From Collinsella aerofaciens (lineage in GTDB: Bacteria > Actinomycetota > Coriobacteriia > Coriobacteriales > Coriobacteriaceae), in contig NZ_JADPCH010000008.1 of the NCBI RefSeq assembly GCF_015670745.1, positions 26,351-90,350 of the forward strand: DNA of 64,000 nucleotides, read 5' to 3'. A program made the translations under genes and the position numbers. The notes below the pieces were generated by a model that saw only the letters and a list, made by a program, of their open reading frames with translations, searched no databases and was not told the origin of the DNA. Of the stretch, positions 8,342 through 16,832 are shown one piece after another. Each line of letters begins with the position of its first letter. The first letter of the stretch is position 1.

Positions 8342-9727
8342 ATGACGGATCAGGAAACGCCCGAGCGCGCGCATGTGACGGCCGATGATATCGAGGCCGC
8401 CAACGACCTTATCGACTTTATCGAGGCATGCCCCAGTATGTTCCATACGGCGGCGACCATTATGGCCGAGCTCGACGAGGCGGGCTTTACCTACCTGCCC
8501 GAGAATGCGGCGTGGGACATCGAACCGGGCGGGCGTTATTACACGCAGCGCAACACCTCGAGCGTTGTTGCCTTTAAGGTGGGCGAGGACCTGGCCGCGA
8601 CGTGGGGCGAGGACGGCGTCGCCGGTGACTATCATTTTCAGCTCACGGCGTCGCACAGCGATTCGCCGACGTTTAAGGTCAAGGCCGTGCCCGAGCTCGA
8701 TGGCGCAGGCGAGACGCTGCGCCTGAACACCGAGGCCTACGGCGGCATGATCGACTACACCTGGTTCGACCGCCCGCTGGCGCTGGCCGGACGTGTGCTG
8801 GTGCGCGAGGGCGACCGTATCGAGAGCCGCCTGCTTGCCACCGAGCGCGAGGTCGCTATTATCCCGAGCCTTGCCATCCACATGAACCGCGGCGTTAACG
8901 AGGGCTTTGCTCCCAACCGAGCCGTCGACCTGTGCCCGCTCATCAGCGCCGGCGAGCTTAAACAGGGAGATTTTGACGTACTGATCGCTGACGAACTGGA
9001 CGTTGAACCCAAGCAGATCCTAGGTCGCGATCTGTTCCTGGTCAATCGTCAGGATGCGCGCATTTGGGGCTGGGCCGACGAGTTTATCTCGACGCCCAAG
9101 CTCGACGACCTGGCCTGCGCTTACACCTCGCTGCAGGCATTTTTGGGTGCCGAGAATGCGCATGACATCTCGGTCTTTTGCTGCTTTGATAACGAGGAGG
9201 TTGGCTCCGAGACCAAGCAGGGCGCCATGTCGACGTTCTTGGCCGACGCGCTGCGCCGCATCAACGGATCGCTGGGCTTTGACGACGAGTCGTACCATCG
9301 CGCACTTGCCGCCTCGATGCTTGTGAGCTGCGACAATGCGCATGCCGTGCACCCCAACCACGCCGAGAAGTGCGATGCTCGCAATCAGGTTGTGCTCAAC
9401 GGCGGCATTGTCATTAAGGAAGCCGCCAACCAGCACTACTGCACCGATGCCTTTAGCCGCGCGGTGTTCCAGGCCATCTGTGATGACGCCGACGTACCCA
9501 CACAGGCCTTCGCCAACAAGAGCGATATGGCCGGAGGCTCCACACTCGGCAACCTGTCCAATATGCAGGCGAGCATGCATGCCGTGGACGTGGGCCTGCC
9601 GCAGCTGGCCATGCACTCAAGCTACGAGACCGGCGGCGTACGCGACGTGATGTACGCCATCCGCGCCCTCACCGCCTTCTACGAGCGCAACCTAACCATC
9701 AACGGCGCCGAAAGCGTGGAGCTCTAA
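8342..9727 (+). CDS. M18-family aminopeptidase
   Basis: Cytosolic zinc aminopeptidase of 461 residues, in the range of bacterial M18 (aspartyl aminopeptidase-like, ApeB) proteins. Metal-site and catalytic segments are visible: TASHSDSPTFKVK (first histidine), DDLACAYTSL, CFDNEEVGSETKQGA (Glu pair), SCDNAHAVHPNHAEK, GIVIKEAANQHYCTDA and SDMAGGSTLGN. It releases N-terminal acidic or neutral residues from peptides. The ATG at 8342 has GAAAGGGGAGAG immediately upstream. An in-frame ATG at 8231 would extend the protein by 37 residues into promoter sequence and is rejected. Confidence 0.93.
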   Translation: MTDQETPERAHVTADDIEAANDLIDFIEACPSMFHTAATIMAELDEAGFTYLPENAAWDIEPGGRYYTQRNTSSVVAFKVGEDLAATWGEDGVAGDYHFQLTASHSDSPTFKVKAVPELDGAGETLRLNTEAYGGMIDYTWFDRPLALAGRVLVREGDRIESRLLATEREVAIIPSLAIHMNRGVNEGFAPNRAVDLCPLISAGELKQGDFDVLIADELDVEPKQILGRDLFLVNRQDARIWGWADEFISTPKLDDLACAYTSLQAFLGAENAHDISVFCCFDNEEVGSETKQGAMSTFLADALRRINGSLGFDDESYHRALAASMLVSCDNAHAVHPNHAEKCDARNQVVLNGGIVIKEAANQHYCTDAFSRAVFQAICDDADVPTQAFANKSDMAGGSTLGNLSNMQASMHAVDVGLPQLAMHSSYETGGVRDVMYAIRALTAFYERNLTINGAESVEL

Positions 9728-9766
9728 AACCTACCAAAAAGGGACAGGTTCATTTTGGCAGGTTTT
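9726..9766. repeat. GGGACAG-core palindrome (type A)
   Basis: AAAACCTACCAAAA (9726-9739) pairs with TTTTGGCAGGTTTT (9753-9766), one mismatch in 14, with GGGACAGG in the loop. It overlaps the TAA of the peptidase gene, the same placement as at 3610 and 56298, and is followed by ATCTGG. Confidence 0.88.
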
Positions 9767-9813
9767 ATCTGGACGAATGCAAAGGGTGAAACCGAACTAG
9801 ATCGGTGATACGT

Positions 9814-9848
9814 AGCCGCCGAGGTGCAGTGTGCCTCGGCGGCTTTTT
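9814..9848 (+). terminator. Rho-independent terminator
   Basis: AGCCGCCGAGG (9814-9824) pairs with CCTCGGCGGCT (9834-9844), followed by TTTTT. This classical terminator separates the M18 peptidase from the toxin-antitoxin pair. Confidence 0.9.
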
Positions 9849-9866
9849 GTGTACAGAGTACGGCTA

Positions 9867-9890
9867 ATGCTTATAAATGCTATACATGCT
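9867..9890 (+). promoter_or_regulatory. Phased ATGCT repeats, candidate antitoxin operator
   Basis: ATGCT occurs at 9867, 9877 and 9886, about one helical turn apart, in the promoter region of the toxin-antitoxin operon. Antitoxins of the RelB/DinJ type commonly autorepress from such sites; binding here is inferred. Confidence 0.4.
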
Positions 9891-9943
9891 TTACGTATCT
9901 ACCATAGAGTTTTATGATGATTATAAAGTATTAAGGAGAGGTC

Positions 9944-10324
9944 ATGACCACAACAGCCGCTCAGATCAACGTACGTCTCGATGCCGATCTTAAAAGGAGT
10001 GGGGACGCCGCTCTCTCCAGGGCCGGTATGACGCCGAGCCAGGCGGTGCGAGCGCTCTGGCGGCTTGCAGCGTCGCTGGCTGATCGGCCCGGCGCGCTCC
10101 AGGACATCCTTTCGCCCGGTCGTGCCCGGGCGGAACAGCGCGAGCGCGAAAAGGCCGCTAAACGTAAGCTCGAGCTCATGGATCAGGGGTCGAAGCTGTT
10201 CGCTGCCGCTTGCCGTGAGTCGGGAATCGATATGGTCAAGGCTCAGCCCTCGGGCGATGAAGAACTCAAACGGAACGCCTACGCGGATCGCTACGGCGAG
10301 GAGATGAGCTGGCTCTATGAGTGA
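9944..10324 (+). CDS. RelB/DinJ-like antitoxin
   Basis: Protein of 126 residues. Its first 45 residues (QINVRLDADLKRSGDAALSRAG, then TPSQAVRALWRLAAS) form a ribbon-helix-helix like that of RelB/DinJ antitoxins. The rest is a charged helix rich in Arg, Glu and Lys, expected to wrap the toxin. It would neutralise the PIN protein encoded by the overlapping downstream gene and probably represses its own promoter. AAGGAGAGG precedes the ATG. The C-terminal half is longer than in typical DinJ. Confidence 0.8.
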   Translation: MTTTAAQINVRLDADLKRSGDAALSRAGMTPSQAVRALWRLAASLADRPGALQDILSPGRARAEQREREKAAKRKLELMDQGSKLFAAACRESGIDMVKAQPSGDEELKRNAYADRYGEEMSWLYE

Positions 10325-10808
10325 GACTCCAAGGCGCATCTTGGTTGACACCAACGTGTGGCTCGATTACTTCATTCCCTCACGACGTGGTCGTTCGGTG
10401 GCGATTGAGTTTTTACGCGATGCATGCACGGCGCAGGTGGATTTGCTGTATGCGGCGACATCGTCCAAAGATCTGTTCTATTTGATTTCGAGCGAACATA
10501 AGGCGTGGTATCGGCGCGAGCATGGCTCGCTATCCCAAGATGCCGCCGTGGCGGCGACATCACTTGCATGGGATTGCCTCGACGTGTTGTCGCAACTTGC
10601 CACGCCGGTACCCTGCGACCTGAGTGACATATGGATGGCGAGCAAGCAGCGTAAGCTCCATAGCGATTACGAAGACGATTTAATCATTGCGGCAGCAATG
10701 CGCGCAAAGGCAGACCTTCTGGTCACCAACGATGCCAAACTCTGTTCACACGCACCCGTCGCAGCAATGAGTGTAGTAGACGCAAGAAACTACCTGACGT
10801 CCTTCTAG
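10317..10808 (+). CDS. PIN-domain toxin (VapC-like ribonuclease)
   Basis: Protein of 163 residues starting inside the antitoxin gene (8-base overlap), so translation is coupled. The PIN fold acidic residues are visible: ILVDTNVWLDYF (first Asp, residue about 11), the central acid in DLSDIW or SDYEDDLI, and LLVTNDAKL (last Asp). PIN toxins cleave RNA, often tRNA or rRNA, in a magnesium-dependent way. The pairing of a PIN toxin with a RelB/DinJ-type antitoxin is a mixed-family pair. The 3' end overlaps the convergent dehydrogenase gene by 4 bases. Confidence 0.85.
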   Translation: MSETPRRILVDTNVWLDYFIPSRRGRSVAIEFLRDACTAQVDLLYAATSSKDLFYLISSEHKAWYRREHGSLSQDAAVAATSLAWDCLDVLSQLATPVPCDLSDIWMASKQRKLHSDYEDDLIIAAAMRAKADLLVTNDAKLCSHAPVAAMSVVDARNYLTSF

Positions 10809-11740
10809 TGTTCGATCCAACAACGTAAAGTTTCGCCGGCTTGCAGGTGACGCAGATTCTCTGCGGCAATGTCGACCACATTGTTGAGCGTAGCCTCCAA
10901 GTGGAACCAGCCCGAGATATGCGGCGTGATGAGCATGTTGGGCGCATCCCACAGCGGGCTTGTCGCGGGCAGCGGCTCGGGGTCGGTGACGTCGACCGCG
11001 GCGCCGGCGAGATGTCCCGACTCCAGGGCGGCAACCAAATCGTCGGCAACTACAAGATCGCCGCGGCCGCCGTTGGCAAAGAAGGCGCCCGACTTCATCG
11101 CGGCGAAGAATTCGGCGTTCGCCAGGCCGCGGGTCTCGGGTGTGCTCGGCATAAAGGATGCGACGATGTCGGCCTCCGCCAAGCGCTCAGGTAGGGCGTC
11201 CATGCCGTCCATGTCCTCAAACACAATGTGGTAGACGAGTGGATGGCGCTTGATGCCGCGGACGTGCGCGCCCATGCTGCGGCAGAGCGTGGCAAAGTGG
11301 CCGCCAATGTCGCCCGCGCCCAGCACCAGCACATTGGCGTTTTTGAGCGAGGTGACCGGCCCCAAATCCTCCCAGCGATGCTCGCGCTGCAGGTCCTGGT
11401 AGCCGGGCAGGCGCTTCATCATGGAAAGGACCATGGCAAACATGTGCTCGCTCACAGCCTGGCCGTAGGCGCCCACCGAGCAAGACAGTTTGGCGTCGGC
11501 CGGCACGGTGCCGGCGGCTAAGTAATCGTCATAGCCGGCGGTCTGCAATTGCAACAGCTGGAGATGGTCGCATGCCGTGAGCATGCCAGGGTCGATGTTG
11601 CCCAGAATTACGTCGGCGTTGGCGACCTGTTCACGCGTGATGGCGTCGGAGCTCGTGTAGATAAAGTCCTCGCCCGGAGCGCTCGACTCAAGAATCGCGC
11701 GGTGACGATCATTGACGGGCAGCAAAACCAGGATGTTCAC
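10805..11740 (-). CDS. D-isomer-specific 2-hydroxyacid dehydrogenase
   Basis: NAD(P)-dependent oxidoreductase of 311 residues. The central Rossmann motif VLGAGDIGGHFATLCR is followed by basic residues after the second strand (RGIKRHP), which suggests NADP preference. Catalytic elements are the Arg in NGGRGDLV, the Glu in DVTDPEPLP and the His in ITPHISGW. The pattern resembles phosphoglycerate dehydrogenase-like or glyoxylate/hydroxypyruvate reductase-like enzymes of unassigned substrate. The GTG at 11740 is chosen as start because AAAGGA lies 8 bases upstream; a longer frame to 11863 would run back through the intergenic palindrome. Confidence 0.88.
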   Translation of the reverse strand: MNILVLLPVNDRHRAILESSAPGEDFIYTSSDAITREQVANADVILGNIDPGMLTACDHLQLLQLQTAGYDDYLAAGTVPADAKLSCSVGAYGQAVSEHMFAMVLSMMKRLPGYQDLQREHRWEDLGPVTSLKNANVLVLGAGDIGGHFATLCRSMGAHVRGIKRHPLVYHIVFEDMDGMDALPERLAEADIVASFMPSTPETRGLANAEFFAAMKSGAFFANGGRGDLVVADDLVAALESGHLAGAAVDVTDPEPLPATSPLWDAPNMLITPHISGWFHLEATLNNVVDIAAENLRHLQAGETLRCWIEH

Positions 11741-11759
11741 AAGCAGTCCTTTCCGCTCG

Positions 11760-11794
11760 ACCTGCCAAAAAGGGACAGGTTTATTTTGGCAGGT
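11760..11794. repeat. GGGACAG-core palindrome (type A)
   Basis: ACCTGCCAAAA (11760-11770) pairs perfectly with TTTTGGCAGGT (11784-11794), with AGGGACAGGTTTA as loop, identical to the copy at 3610. It lies directly upstream of the dehydrogenase start rather than at a stop codon. Confidence 0.9.
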
Positions 11795-11821
11795 TGTATC
11801 AGGCAAAACGTTCAAATAAAA

Positions 11822-11860
11822 CGCCGGATGCAAGACGAGGGTGCCCGTCAGCATCCGGCG
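11822..11860. terminator. Hairpin downstream of map
   Basis: CGCCGGATGC (11822-11831) pairs with GCATCCGGCG (11851-11860). It begins 10 bases beyond the stop of the minus-strand map gene, so it is probably its terminator; AAATAAAA on the plus side gives a T-run for the minus transcript. Confidence 0.7.
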
Positions 11861-11869
11861 CATCTACGG

Positions 11870-12757
11870 CTACCAGCTCAGCAGCTCGTAGCCGTCCTCG
11901 GTCACCACGAGCTGTACCTCGCACTGGGCCGAATCGCTACCGTCCTTGGTGCGTACGCACCAGCCGTCGCCCTTGCTAATCTTAATGTCGGGCGCTCCGG
12001 CATTGACCATGGGCTCGATGGTAAAGACCATGCCCGGAGCCATGATGGTGTCCACATCGGGCGCCTCGGTGGTAAAGCCCACAAACGGGTCCTCGTGGAA
12101 CTCCTTGCCAATGCCGTGCCCGCCGTACTCGCGCACAACGCTAAAGCCAGCGTCCTCGACCGTCTTTTGCACGGCCTCGGCCATAACGGACAGCGGCAGC
12201 CACGGCTTGACGGCGGCCAGACCCGCCTCCACGCTGGCACGGGTGACCTCGACCAGGTGCTGGCGCTCGGCAGAGACCTCGCCGATGCAGAACATGCGGC
12301 TCGAATCACTAAAGTAGCCGTCCAAGATCGTGGAACAGTCGACGTTGATGATGTCGCCCTCGTGCAGCACGTCCGTATCGCAGGGGATACCGTGGCAGAC
12401 CACATCGTTGATCGAGGTGCACACACTCTTGGGATAGCCCTCGTAGTTGAGGTCGGCCGGCGTGCCACCGTGCTCGACGGTGTAGTCGTAGATCATCTGG
12501 TCGATCTGGTTGGTGGTCATGCCCGCGGAGATATGCTCGCCCACATAATCGAGCACGCCCACGTTGATGGCTGCCGAGCGCTTGATGCCCTCGATATCGG
12601 CGGGCGTCTTGTAGAGCGTGCGGGGCAGAACCTCCCAGCCCTCTTCCCACAAGCGCTCGAGGCGCTCATCAAAGGCGCTATGGCATTTCTTGTATTTCTT
12701 ACCGCTGCCGCACCAGCAGGCGTCGTTGCGGCCGGGTACGGGTCCGTTGTCAAACAT
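11870..12757 (-). CDS. map: Methionine aminopeptidase with SEC-C zinc motif
   Basis: Removes the initiator methionine from new proteins; 295 residues. Residues 1-30 carry an SEC-C type zinc motif (RNDACWCGSGKKYKKCH), as in longer type I enzymes, which may help ribosome contact. The pita-bread catalytic domain follows, with metal ligands in INVDCSTILDGYFSDSSR (two Asp), GHGIGKEFHEDP (His), FTIEPMV (Glu) and SAQCEVQLVVT (Glu). GAAAGGAAG precedes the ATG. It is a single gene, flanked by palindromic elements on both sides. Confidence 0.95.
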   Translation of the reverse strand: MFDNGPVPGRNDACWCGSGKKYKKCHSAFDERLERLWEEGWEVLPRTLYKTPADIEGIKRSAAINVGVLDYVGEHISAGMTTNQIDQMIYDYTVEHGGTPADLNYEGYPKSVCTSINDVVCHGIPCDTDVLHEGDIINVDCSTILDGYFSDSSRMFCIGEVSAERQHLVEVTRASVEAGLAAVKPWLPLSVMAEAVQKTVEDAGFSVVREYGGHGIGKEFHEDPFVGFTTEAPDVDTIMAPGMVFTIEPMVNAGAPDIKISKGDGWCVRTKDGSDSAQCEVQLVVTEDGYELLSW

Positions 12758-12810
12758 GGCTAACTTCCTTTCATCCGCAGCTAGTATAGCCCACCCACGC
12801 GTCCATAAAA

Positions 12811-12875
12811 GTTGCGGTGATATAGTTCCGATTTAAGCGGTTTAACAGCATAAATAGGAACTATATCACCGCAAC
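12811..12875. repeat. Type D palindrome
   Basis: GTTGCGGTGATATAGTTCC (12811-12829) is perfectly complementary to 12857-12875, 19 bp, with a 27-nt loop. It shares GTTGCGGTGATATAG with the element at 4378-4446. It sits between the convergent end of the radical SAM gene and the promoter of map. Confidence 0.9.
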
Positions 12876-12917
12876 TGATGGAGCGGGATGGCTGACACTA
12901 GCTGCTGCGTGGTTTTG

Positions 12918-13700
12918 CTAGTAGCTCACTTGGCAGGGAATGCCGAGGGCGCGCACGCGTGCGGCAATCTTGTCGAGCACCTCGGGCACCGCTTTGGCAA
13001 GGCCGGCGATTGGTGTCTCGCGCGCCACCGTGTAGATGGTCGCCTCCTGCGGACGAATGCGCTCGAGCGCCGCGAGCCAGGGGGCAACGTACTCCTCGCC
13101 GGTGTTGTCAATGGGCTTGCCTTGATACTCGCCGGTCAAAAAGATCGTCTGGATAATAACGTGACCGTCAAAGCTTGCGAACGTCTCGATCTGGTGCTCG
13201 ACGTCGTAGGGGCCAACGGGCTGGTCGAGCAGCTGGATAAATGCCGGGTCGACGGTATCGAGCTTAAGAATGTTGTCATCGACCATCATGAGCGCGTCGT
13301 GCACCTCGGGGCGGTCGGCGCGCGTGCCGTTGGAGAGCACGGCGATCTTGGAGTTTGGGGCAAGCTCGTCGCGCAGCGCGACGGCGCCGGCGATGGCCTG
13401 CGGAAACTCCGGTGCGGCGGTGGGCTCGCCGTTTCCTGCGAAGGTGATCACATCGGGGAGCTCGCCCTCGGCTGCCATCTCGCGCAGCTTTGCCTCGAGC
13501 GCGTCGAGTACCACGGCAGCTGTGTTGTACGGCTCATGGCAGGGGCGCTCGGCGTTGAGGCCGTTTTCGCAGTAAATGCAGTCGAACGTGCAGATTTTGC
13601 CGCTGGCCGGCATCATGTTGACGCCGAGCGAGAGACCAAGGCGACGGCTGCGAACGGGCCCAAAGATGGGGCTGGCATTCAAAAACGTAGACATAGGCAT
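12918..13700 (-). CDS. Radical SAM protein
   Basis: Protein of 260 residues. FGPVRSRRLGLSLGVNMMP leads into the [4Fe-4S] motif CTFDCIYCENG (CX3CX2C, about residues 37-44). SAM-binding features follow: ITFAGNGEPTAAPEFP (GGE-like) and KIAVLSNGT. This form is close to COG0731-like radical SAM proteins, related in sequence to wyosine-type and activase enzymes, whose substrates are mostly unknown. ATG 13700 has GAGGAG 4 bases upstream; a second ATG two codons later is also possible. The frame stays open upstream to 14288, but that part overlaps the divergent hydrolase gene and is not coding. Confidence 0.88.
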   Translation of the reverse strand: MPMSTFLNASPIFGPVRSRRLGLSLGVNMMPASGKICTFDCIYCENGLNAERPCHEPYNTAAVVLDALEAKLREMAAEGELPDVITFAGNGEPTAAPEFPQAIAGAVALRDELAPNSKIAVLSNGTRADRPEVHDALMMVDDNILKLDTVDPAFIQLLDQPVGPYDVEHQIETFASFDGHVIIQTIFLTGEYQGKPIDNTGEEYVAPWLAALERIRPQEATIYTVARETPIAGLAKAVPEVLDKIAARVRALGIPCQVSY

Positions 13701-13919
13701 ATGCTCCTCAAGACAATTGTGCCTAAGCATAGCATCGGCTCCAAAGCAAGGTGCGGGCTCTTGCTTTACAAGTTTCGTTTTTTCACGTCGCCCATTATGC
13801 CGCGCCATGAAAAGCCTCGGGTCGGGTAAAGTTAATCTGTTAACAAGGTGTAAGGCAATGTGGGTCCATCCAACCGCGCTGACGTGCAACTGGATGAGCA
13901 TTGATGATGGGGGCACAAC

Positions 13920-14717
13920 ATGAATTTTACGGTCGAGAATGCGGGCACCACGATTGCCTGTCGCGAATATGCCGGCCCAGATGTGTCGCCTGATGCTCCT
14001 GCCTTGGTGTGCGTGCACGGCGCTTGTGTCGACGGCACATTTTTCGACGGTATCGCTTGTGAGCTCAGCCGCAACTACCGCGTAATTGCCTACGACCGCC
14101 GCGGCTGCGGTGGCAGCAGCGATGCGGCAGACGGCAGCTATGATCTTGCCGCTCAGGCCGCCGACCTGCAAGCCGTGATCGAACACGTTGGCGCTCCGAC
14201 AAATATGCTTGCGCATAGCGCCGGTACGTTGGTGGCGCTGGAGCTTCTTCGCGCCGAACCCCATCTCGTCGCCCGTGCGATTCTGCATGAGCCGGCTGTG
14301 TCGGCCGAAGGCGTCGGCATGGGCGCAGCTCCGGTTTTGCTCGATATGATTGCGGCGGGAAAGGTTTCAAGGGCGCTCCGGCTTTTCTTGGGAGCCCTCG
14401 GCGACTTGGACCCCGAGGCTCCTGGGACGACCGAAGCGGAAGTCAAACATGCCCTGCGCAATGGTCGTTGCTTTATGGCCAATGAATACGGAACAAATAT
14501 GACATATGCTCCCGACTGGGAGCGCGCCCGCGCGTCAAAGGCGGTGTCGGCCGTGTTCTTGGGCGAGCTCTCGGTTGGCACGCCCCGCGAGGCTGGCACG
14601 CGAGCGGCTGCCGAATATCTCGATTGCCCTCTTGTGACGATCCCGGGCGCGCATAACGGTCTGCGCGATCGCCCCGTTACGGCGGCAAACGCCGTTCGCG
14701 ATGTCTTGGAGCGTTAG
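13920..14717 (+). CDS. Alpha/beta hydrolase
   Basis: Soluble hydrolase of 265 residues with the alpha/beta fold. The oxyanion segment is VCVHGACVDGTFFD (about 32-45) and DRRGCGGSSDA follows. The nucleophile elbow is AHSAGT (Ser about 99). The late histidine is probably the one in IPGAHNGLRDRP, near the C-terminus. Likely an esterase, lactonase or similar; the substrate is not evident. Start ATG at 13920; the upstream region 13701-13919 is a divergent promoter region shared with the radical SAM gene. Confidence 0.87.
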   Translation: MNFTVENAGTTIACREYAGPDVSPDAPALVCVHGACVDGTFFDGIACELSRNYRVIAYDRRGCGGSSDAADGSYDLAAQAADLQAVIEHVGAPTNMLAHSAGTLVALELLRAEPHLVARAILHEPAVSAEGVGMGAAPVLLDMIAAGKVSRALRLFLGALGDLDPEAPGTTEAEVKHALRNGRCFMANEYGTNMTYAPDWERARASKAVSAVFLGELSVGTPREAGTRAAAEYLDCPLVTIPGAHNGLRDRPVTAANAVRDVLER

Positions 14718-14928
14718 CACGCTCGATGACCTGCGGGGAGAGGGGCTGTTAGCGTTTCGTCATTGTTAACGAATGCGCCCATAAGCGCGCGCCCGCGGCT
14801 CCATTATTGCCGCTTGCCAGGTCATAAAAATGTAACGATAATCGCGCGTTTGCCTTCAGCTGTTAGATGTTACCCTTGTACCAATTGATATGCACTGTTG
14901 CCGTGCGTAACGATAGAAAGGGCCCCAT

Positions 14929-16809
14929 ATGCTCAATAATCACGAGGTCAATCTAACCGACGAGGAGGCTGCCGCCGAGGTCGCCCGCGTCGCGAAGACC
15001 TACCCCGTGGTGCGTTTGCTGTCGGCCGATCAGATTAAGAGCGAGCCTAACTGCCTGCTCGCCGGCAATCGGTGCCCTTGTTTGCGTCAGTCGAGTCTTG
15101 AGGCCTTGGCAGATTCCGATGAAGTGTCGGAGCAACTGCTCAACGATGGTGTTGAGTACCGCGCCCGCCTGCGCCCTCTGAAGGTCGAGGGCGAGCCTCA
15201 TGTCTTACTGATGGTGCGTCCGATCGATGAGCAAGAGGCTGCAGAAGAGGACCTTGTCTACACCGACGTGCTGACGAGCGTGCGCAATCGCCGATATTAC
15301 GAGGAAAAGCTCCGTAGCGCCCGCATGAATGCCGGCGTTGCGGTGATCGACCTTGATGATTTTAGGGTCTTCAACGATACGTGTGGCCGTCATGCCGGCG
15401 ACCTTGCGCTCGGTGCTGTGGCGACGGCCATACGCAGCGGAATTCGTTCGACTGACGAGCTCGTACGCTATGGCTGCGACAAGTTTGTGGTCGTCATGCC
15501 CAATATTCCCTCCGATGACTTCACCCGTCGCCTGCATCAGGTGTCCGATGCCGTTCGTTCCACGATTGTTCCGGGCCATGAGTACGTGAGCTTGACGGCA
15601 TGTGTTGGTGGCCTTCGCATTCATGGCGAGACGGTCGATGAGGGCGTTGGCCGCGCTGTCCAGTTATTGAGCCGCGCTAAGGCAAAAGCCGGTACGGTCG
15701 TGACCGATGCCGATTCCATCGAGGCCTTCCAAAGCGAAAAGCCTTTGGTGCTTATTGTTGATGACTCCGAGATGAACCGAGCCATTCTCAACGAGATGCT
15801 CAAGGACGAGTATTGCATCCTGGAGGCCGACAACGGTCGTACGGCGCTCGACATGGTCGACCGCTATGGCGATGAGTTGTCGCTCGTGCTGCTGGATATT
15901 GTCATGCCGGGCATAAGCGGCTTTGAGGTGCTGGCCGATCTGTCGCGCCGATCGGGTATCGACAATCTGCCTTTTATCATGATTTCGAGCGAAGATTCCG
16001 ATGATATGGTTCTGCGCGCGTACGAGCTGGGCGCCTCGGACTATATCAACCGCCCGTTTGACTCCCGTGTCGTGCGCCGCCGTGTAAGCAACACCATCCG
16101 CCTATACGCCAAACAGCGCCGCCTGACGAGCCTGCTGTCCCAGCAGTACAACGAGCGCGTCAAGAACAGTCGCATGCTCATCGACATCATGGCCGGCGTC
16201 ATGGAGCTTCGCAACGGCGAGAGCGGCAGACACGTTACGAACATCGAGAAGCTGACCGAGCTGCTGCTTGGCTGTCTGGTCCAGCGTAGCGACACCATCT
16301 CCCTCGACAATGAGGAACGCTCTACGATTGCCCTGGCTTCGGCGCTGCACGATATCGGCAAGATGTCGATTGACGATGCGATTCTCAACAAACCCGGGCG
16401 CCTTACGCCCGAGGAGTTCGAGATTATGAAGACGCATACCACGATGGGCGCCGACATGTTGCTTGAGCTGGGCCGCCATCACGTCGGCAATGCGCTTATG
16501 GAATATGCGTACCAGATTGCGCGTTGGCATCACGAGCGCTGGGACGGCAAGGGTTATCCCGATGGCCTTAAGGGCGACGAGATTCCCATTGCCGCGCAGG
16601 TGGTCTCGGTGGCCGACGTGTATGATGCGCTGACGAGCGTGCGCGTGTACAAGGACGCTATCCCGCACAAGGAGGCGATCCAGATGATCCTGGACGGTAA
16701 GTGCGGCACCTTTAACCCGCTGTTGCTCGAATGCCTGCTCGAGGTGCAAGACCGTATTGCCGAGACGTTGGCACGCCCCGCCGACGTCGTTGCGTTTCCC
16801 ACGATTTAG
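14929..16809 (+). CDS. GGDEF(degenerate)-receiver-HD-GYP signalling protein
   Basis: Protein of 626 residues with four parts: a short N-terminal sensor (1-100, with CLLAGNRCPC), a GGDEF-like domain (about 105-265), a receiver (about 272-395) and an HD-GYP domain (about 410-610). The cyclase signature is GCDKF instead of GGDEF, so diguanylate cyclase activity is unlikely. The receiver keeps its acidic pocket (LIVDDSEMNR) and phosphoacceptor Asp (VLLDIVMPG), but the conserved lysine is replaced (YINRPFD). HD-GYP residues look intact: LHDIGKMSIDD and HHERWDGKGYPDGLKG, so cyclic di-GMP hydrolysis is plausible. It is followed 24 bases later by an HPt gene, which suggests a phosphorelay. Confidence 0.92.
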   Translation: MLNNHEVNLTDEEAAAEVARVAKTYPVVRLLSADQIKSEPNCLLAGNRCPCLRQSSLEALADSDEVSEQLLNDGVEYRARLRPLKVEGEPHVLLMVRPIDEQEAAEEDLVYTDVLTSVRNRRYYEEKLRSARMNAGVAVIDLDDFRVFNDTCGRHAGDLALGAVATAIRSGIRSTDELVRYGCDKFVVVMPNIPSDDFTRRLHQVSDAVRSTIVPGHEYVSLTACVGGLRIHGETVDEGVGRAVQLLSRAKAKAGTVVTDADSIEAFQSEKPLVLIVDDSEMNRAILNEMLKDEYCILEADNGRTALDMVDRYGDELSLVLLDIVMPGISGFEVLADLSRRSGIDNLPFIMISSEDSDDMVLRAYELGASDYINRPFDSRVVRRRVSNTIRLYAKQRRLTSLLSQQYNERVKNSRMLIDIMAGVMELRNGESGRHVTNIEKLTELLLGCLVQRSDTISLDNEERSTIALASALHDIGKMSIDDAILNKPGRLTPEEFEIMKTHTTMGADMLLELGRHHVGNALMEYAYQIARWHHERWDGKGYPDGLKGDEIPIAAQVVSVADVYDALTSVRVYKDAIPHKEAIQMILDGKCGTFNPLLLECLLEVQDRIAETLARPADVVAFPTI

Positions 16810-16832
16810 TTTGACCAAAGGAGTTTTAATCC

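Noticed and set aside
13701..14288. N-terminal extension of the radical SAM protein
   Set aside because: The extension lies opposite the alpha/beta hydrolase gene and through the promoter region; the ATG at 13700 has a clear ribosome binding site.
15350..15500. Active diguanylate cyclase
   Set aside because: The active-site motif is GCDKF instead of GGDEF/GGEEF.
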